Assembly: GCA_905397405.1 (NCBI GenBank)
Contig: CAJPVJ010000114.1
Location: forward strand, 1-39,006
Source: Oppiella nova
Lineage: Eukaryota; Arthropoda; Arachnida; Sarcoptiformes; Oppiidae
Length of the DNA stretch: 39,006 nt
Direction of reading: 5' to 3'
Shown here: piece after piece, positions 35,182 through 39,006 of the stretch
How the letters are laid out: each line of letters begins with the position of its first letter
Position numbering within the stretch: position 1 is the stretch's first letter
The notes under the pieces: generated by a model
Database searches by the model: none
Told to the model about the DNA's origin: nothing
Seen by the model: only the letters and a program-made list of their open reading frames with translations
Translations under genes and position numbers: made by a program

Positions 35182-37973
35182 ACTGAAGTGCTGTTTATAT
35201 TTAGAAAGTTTTATATCTTTTATGGCTTTAATAACTCTCTACTCGAGTATATGGGAAACAGTAGCTCATGAGTAAACGTGTGGCAAAATATATGGAAAAA
35301 ATTAGTTTTTACAGTTATTGATGCTATAATTCTTGTGCCGTAATATTTAGCTAGAAAATAATGTATATAAAAAGGATTATAAAGTTTTATATAATAAAAA
35401 TTTGCACTAAAATAGATGACAAATCATGACTATTTAATAGCCTTTTTTCTTTACATAATTTAATATCAATTTTAATACCAAACTAAGCTACTATGAATAT
35501 CATATAAAGTGCAATAACTTTTTTAATAACACTTTGATAGCGAATGACATGAATTATATTTAAATAAAAAATGTAATAAAATTACATTTGAGTATCATAA
35601 TTTTAATAACAAAAATATAATAAAGTTATATTTAAAACCAAAACAGGTATTAAAATAGAATTAATGAGATATTGTTTTATGAAAATGAATTGATTTTTTA
35701 ATATTTATATTTAAGATGTGGAGTAAAATCACGTCTCATTGCAAATATCTTAAGGCGTTTTATGTGTAAAATGCAATCATTTTTCATATTTTGTCAAATT
35801 ATCAAAACTCTATTGTTTTAATTCATATGGTTCTTACAGTTTACTTTTATATTTTAATTGTATTAAAATGAATCATACAATTAATTACATATATTTATGC
35901 GGAAAGAGTATATAATTGTCTTTAATTATAAAAACATTTTGCATTGCATTTGACTCTATTTAGAGGAATGATATCTTAGGATTGAATGCTAACATTGAAT
36001 TCGTGACATTTCATGAAAACTAAAAACTCATAAAATTATACAATAAAATAACAAGAATATAATATATTATAACACAATCAAACAGGAAATATAATAAGTG
36101 GTGCTCTCAAGTATGAATGGCATAGCGTTTTGGTATTATAATTAAAAGTCATTATCATATGTATGTTTCATATGGTCGCCGATGTATTAGTTAACACCAC
36201 ATCCGTAGCCGAAACAGCACTTATAGCCCACTCTCAAGAGTCGAGCCATGAATGCGTCGATAATAAGATGTGCTGCAGATGTTGTCAAACACACTATACA
36301 TATCTATTTTGTATAAACCTTTTCCTCCCTTTCCTCCCTTTCCTTCTCTCCTTCAAACTGACATTTGATATTAAAAGTGGATTTCAAATGAGTTTTTGTC
36401 TTTCTTTGTATAAGTTTTACATTTAATTAATTCGCGCTATTGTTAGCTCAATATAAATGCTAAACAACTTTTGTGATCAAAAGCTATATTTAGAAAAAAG
36501 ACAACATTTTTTGTTTTCTCCATTCATTTCGCTTCAAGAATAACAGTTCAAAGAATTGATTTTCAATTACTATCTTATATTGTGTTTAAATATTTATTGA
36601 ATGTATTTGATTGGTCTGAAGATCTCATATATATTCTGATATAGTATTGGAGCACAACGTTAAGGAATGATTACTCCAGAGATCACTGAATTTTTGATGA
36701 CTTCTCAAAGTCTCCAATAACTGAATGAAACAAAAGTACTCTCAATGCCTGAACGCCAACAGTGAACACAATTTCAGAGACAGTTTACTCTAGAAATTGC
36801 ATAAATTCTGTCTTTATTATAAATATTTGATATCTTTGACTAATGTCTAAATGCTTTTAGTTTTTAAAAATTTCTATTTTTGTGTATAAATCGATAATTT
36901 CGTTGCACTTAATATACTATAACAAAACAAATTCTGTGTTTTTCTCGCATATAAATGACTATTGACTTACAATATGGCTATAAGTGCTTTATATTTAAGT
37001 TGATTTCTTATTTTTAAATATATATTTTCATAACTTCTCGTTAAAGTACTTCATTAACTCGATTAACCAAATGGATTGTAGTCTATAATTTGGGTTAGAG
37101 TGCACTCACTTGGCTTAACACTCAGTTTATTGGTCCAAATGAAATGGAAAGTTATGTACGAAATGTTATTCACATTGGATTCAGTGGTTTATAGCAATTA
37201 ACATTTCTTATTAAACATTAGTTGACGTCATATGCATTTCTATAACAAAATCCAATTTAAGCTATAATTACATGAAATTCTTTATCTAATTGTATAAAGA
37301 ATTTAGCAAAACATTGTTTGTGAATAATAGAAATGTGCTTGATTACTGATTACTACACAATGCTAACTCCAGAGAATACCTGTTCTTCGTCTACAGTATC
37401 CTCGACTTTGGGCACAACCGTTGAATAAAGAGATGGCGTTTACAGCGGATCTCAACTCTCATGCAGAACCAGTCTCTCCAACAACTGAGAGCTGGCTTTC
37501 AGTAGAGGTTTTGACAGCATTTGAGTCGACAGTCGACTGCTTTCACGCAATGATAGCGAGTATTTGATTGAGACTCCAATTCAGACCTTTATTATCGTAT
37601 TCTTTATGTAAGTTATTATAAGTGGTATTGATTTGATTGTTACGACAGAAAAGTGTTGTGTTTTATATGCAAAACAGTATTAAGTGCTACAAAAGTAGAC
37701 TTCCTTTAGTGGACAACTGTTTTGTATGACTTGTATTCATTAATACATTTGTTTGTTTCACTTCTGAACAATAGTGAAAACTTTTTACAATTGTATTATA
37801 ACTTATTTCAATTGGATTTTACACAAACTACAAGTGACCAAGGTGATGAAACCTATGAACTGAATTTGTTAGACTACATATGCACACATATAGTAGCCAA
37901 GCATGTCTGTATGGACACGGGTATGTGGAATGCCTGATAACTTACTTATGAATTTAATTCCATACTTATTTAG
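35182..37973. other. Region enclosed by the inverted repeats, no recognisable transposase
   Basis: AT-rich DNA between the two inverted arms. It has an ATG-started 87-codon frame at 36163-36426 with a Cys cluster (CCRCC), followed by a T/C-rich tract at about 36318-36354. A small GC-richer patch at about 37370-37567 carries a 44-codon frame. Two copies of GCACTTATAGCC lie here (36217 plus, 36976 minus). I see no DDE/D transposase, helicase or reverse transcriptase motif, so any element would be nonautonomous. Confidence 0.5.
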
Positions 37974-38424
37974 ATGAAATATTTGTTTAATTTTTTATTA
38001 ACATGAATATAACTCAAGAAATTCGTAGACAACTATAATGTACGCAAAATGGTTTCATAAATAATTTATAAAACAAAAGGTTAGCCGAGAAAACCTTTCT
38101 GAAAGACAATTCATTGACTAGTTTATCAAACTCTTTGGCAAACCATTCAATTGTGGAGAACTTGAAATACCAGTGAATTGTAGTGCATTACAGTGTAATA
38201 GTAAAAAATAATCTCAAACTTTATGTTTAATTCAATGTATTGAGTGAAGCGAATGGAAACGAATCGCGTATTTCTCTCTTAGAAATTAATTAAAACCTTT
38301 TGACAATTGATTATAAAAACGCGAATAAAGTTGTATTGAATGCCATAATAAGGCACTGAATGTCTGGTCGATTGGAGTTTTATATCTAATTAATGGAGTG
38401 ACGAGTGTGTGAACCGGCATTCAA
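37974..38424 (+). repeat. Long direct repeat, copy 1
   Basis: This roughly 451-base unit starts at ATGAAATATTTGTTTA and ends at GAACCGGCATTCAA. It is repeated 579-583 bases downstream with five substitutions and one 4-base insertion (TATA), so the copies are about 99% identical by eye. Its last 128 bases are the right arm of the inverted repeat. No coding frame is conserved in it. Confidence 0.93.
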
Positions 38425-38552
38425 TACTTTGGATACTTGACTTAAACAATCTGATGTATACGTGTGTATATCATCGGTTCGTACAGACATACCTGTGCCC
38501 ATACACCTTACGGACTATTGAATGAATACTTAAATTAAGGTATGAATAAATT
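38425..38552. other. Spacer between the two long direct repeats
   Basis: 128 bases of unique AT-rich sequence separate the copies. I see no gene or target-site duplication in it. Confidence 0.6.
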
Positions 38553-39006
38553 ATGAAATATTTGTTTAGTTTTTTATTAACATGAATATAATATACTCAA
38601 GAAATTCGTAGACAACTATAATGTACACAAAATGGTTTGATAAATAATTTATAAAACAAAAGGTTAGCCGAGAAAACCTTTCTGAAAGACAATTCATTGA
38701 CTAGTTTATCAAACTCTTTGGCAAACCATTCAATTGTGGAGAACTTGAAATACCAGTCAATTGTAGTGCATTACAGTGTAATAGTAAAAAATAATCTCAA
38801 ACTTTATGTTTAATTCAATGTATTGAGTGAAGCGAATGGAAACGAATCGCGTATTTCTCTCTTAGAAATTAATTAAAAGCTTTTGACAATTGATTATAAA
38901 AACGCGAATAAAGTTGTATTGAATGCCATAATAAGGCACTGAATGTCTGGTCGATTGGAGTTTTATATCTAATTAATGGAGTGACGAGTGTGTGAACCGG
39001 CATTCA
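38553..39006 (+). repeat. Long direct repeat, copy 2 (cut by window end)
   Basis: This second copy of the unit at 37974-38424 differs by a 4-base TATA insertion near 38591 and five base changes. The window ends within its last bases (GGCATTCA), so its right boundary and any further copies are unknown. Confidence 0.93.

Noticed and set aside
36163-36426. ATG-started 87-codon frame with a CCRCC cluster
   Set aside because: The Cys cluster does not fit a known zinc-binding spacing, the frame includes one of the dispersed GCACTTATAGCC words, and it runs through a simple TTTCCTCCC repeat. I treat it as chance.
1-39006. tRNA, rRNA, CRISPR, viral or retrotransposon coding genes
   Set aside because: I scanned by eye for T-arm consensus words, repeat-spacer arrays, reverse transcriptase YxDD-like motifs and transposase signatures and found none that held up. 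A computed scan could still find degenerate copies.

Overview
The window is eukaryotic nuclear DNA, most likely from an arthropod. Three conserved animal genes sit in the first 10 kb: CHCHD2/10-type, MED22 and Van Gogh (Vang/VANGL). They lie in visibly AT-rich, microsatellite-laden noncoding DNA, with AATAAA poly(A) signals and a canonical GT..AG intron. The dense GA/CT tracts and the gene style would fit a chelicerate such as a mite, but that placement is inference and nothing in the window fixes the species.

Layout. (1) 3-311, plus strand: the 3' coding end of a CHCHD2-like mitochondrial twin-CX9C protein, cut off by the window start, followed by a poly(A) signal. (2) 312-4839: AT-rich intergenic DNA holding a GA tract, a few short repeated motifs and the MED22 leader. 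(3) 4840-5244, plus strand: an intact single-exon MED22 (Mediator head subunit). (4) 5245-6404: a shared 3' region between convergent genes, with a long imperfect CT tract. (5) 6405-9606, minus strand: Vang, two coding exons split by a 1.2-kb intron, giving a four-pass membrane protein of 665 residues that ends in the ETSV PDZ ligand. A good acceptor site at 9751-9753 suggests a further upstream noncoding exon. (6) 9751-39006: about 29 kb in which I find no recognisable gene. It contains about sixteen GA/CT tracts, one exact 128-bp tandem duplication (19924-20179), a hairpin (about 18460-18536), scattered GC-richer patches, and short motifs repeated far above chance. At the right end there is a young repeat structure: a 128-bp perfect inverted repeat (35054-35181 against 38297-38424) whose right arm belongs to a roughly 580-bp direct duplication (37974-38424 and 38553-39006).

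The three genes do not form a pathway. CHCHD2-like proteins act in mitochondria, MED22 in RNA polymerase II transcription, and Vang in planar cell polarity at the plasma membrane. Because the Vang acceptor implies an upstream exon, some of the gene-free DNA may be its 5' intron and regulatory region; this is inference. I found no bacterial, viral, CRISPR or toxin-type system. The features most worth a second look are the repeat structure at the right end and the over-represented motifs CTACCAGTGC and GCACTTATAGCC.
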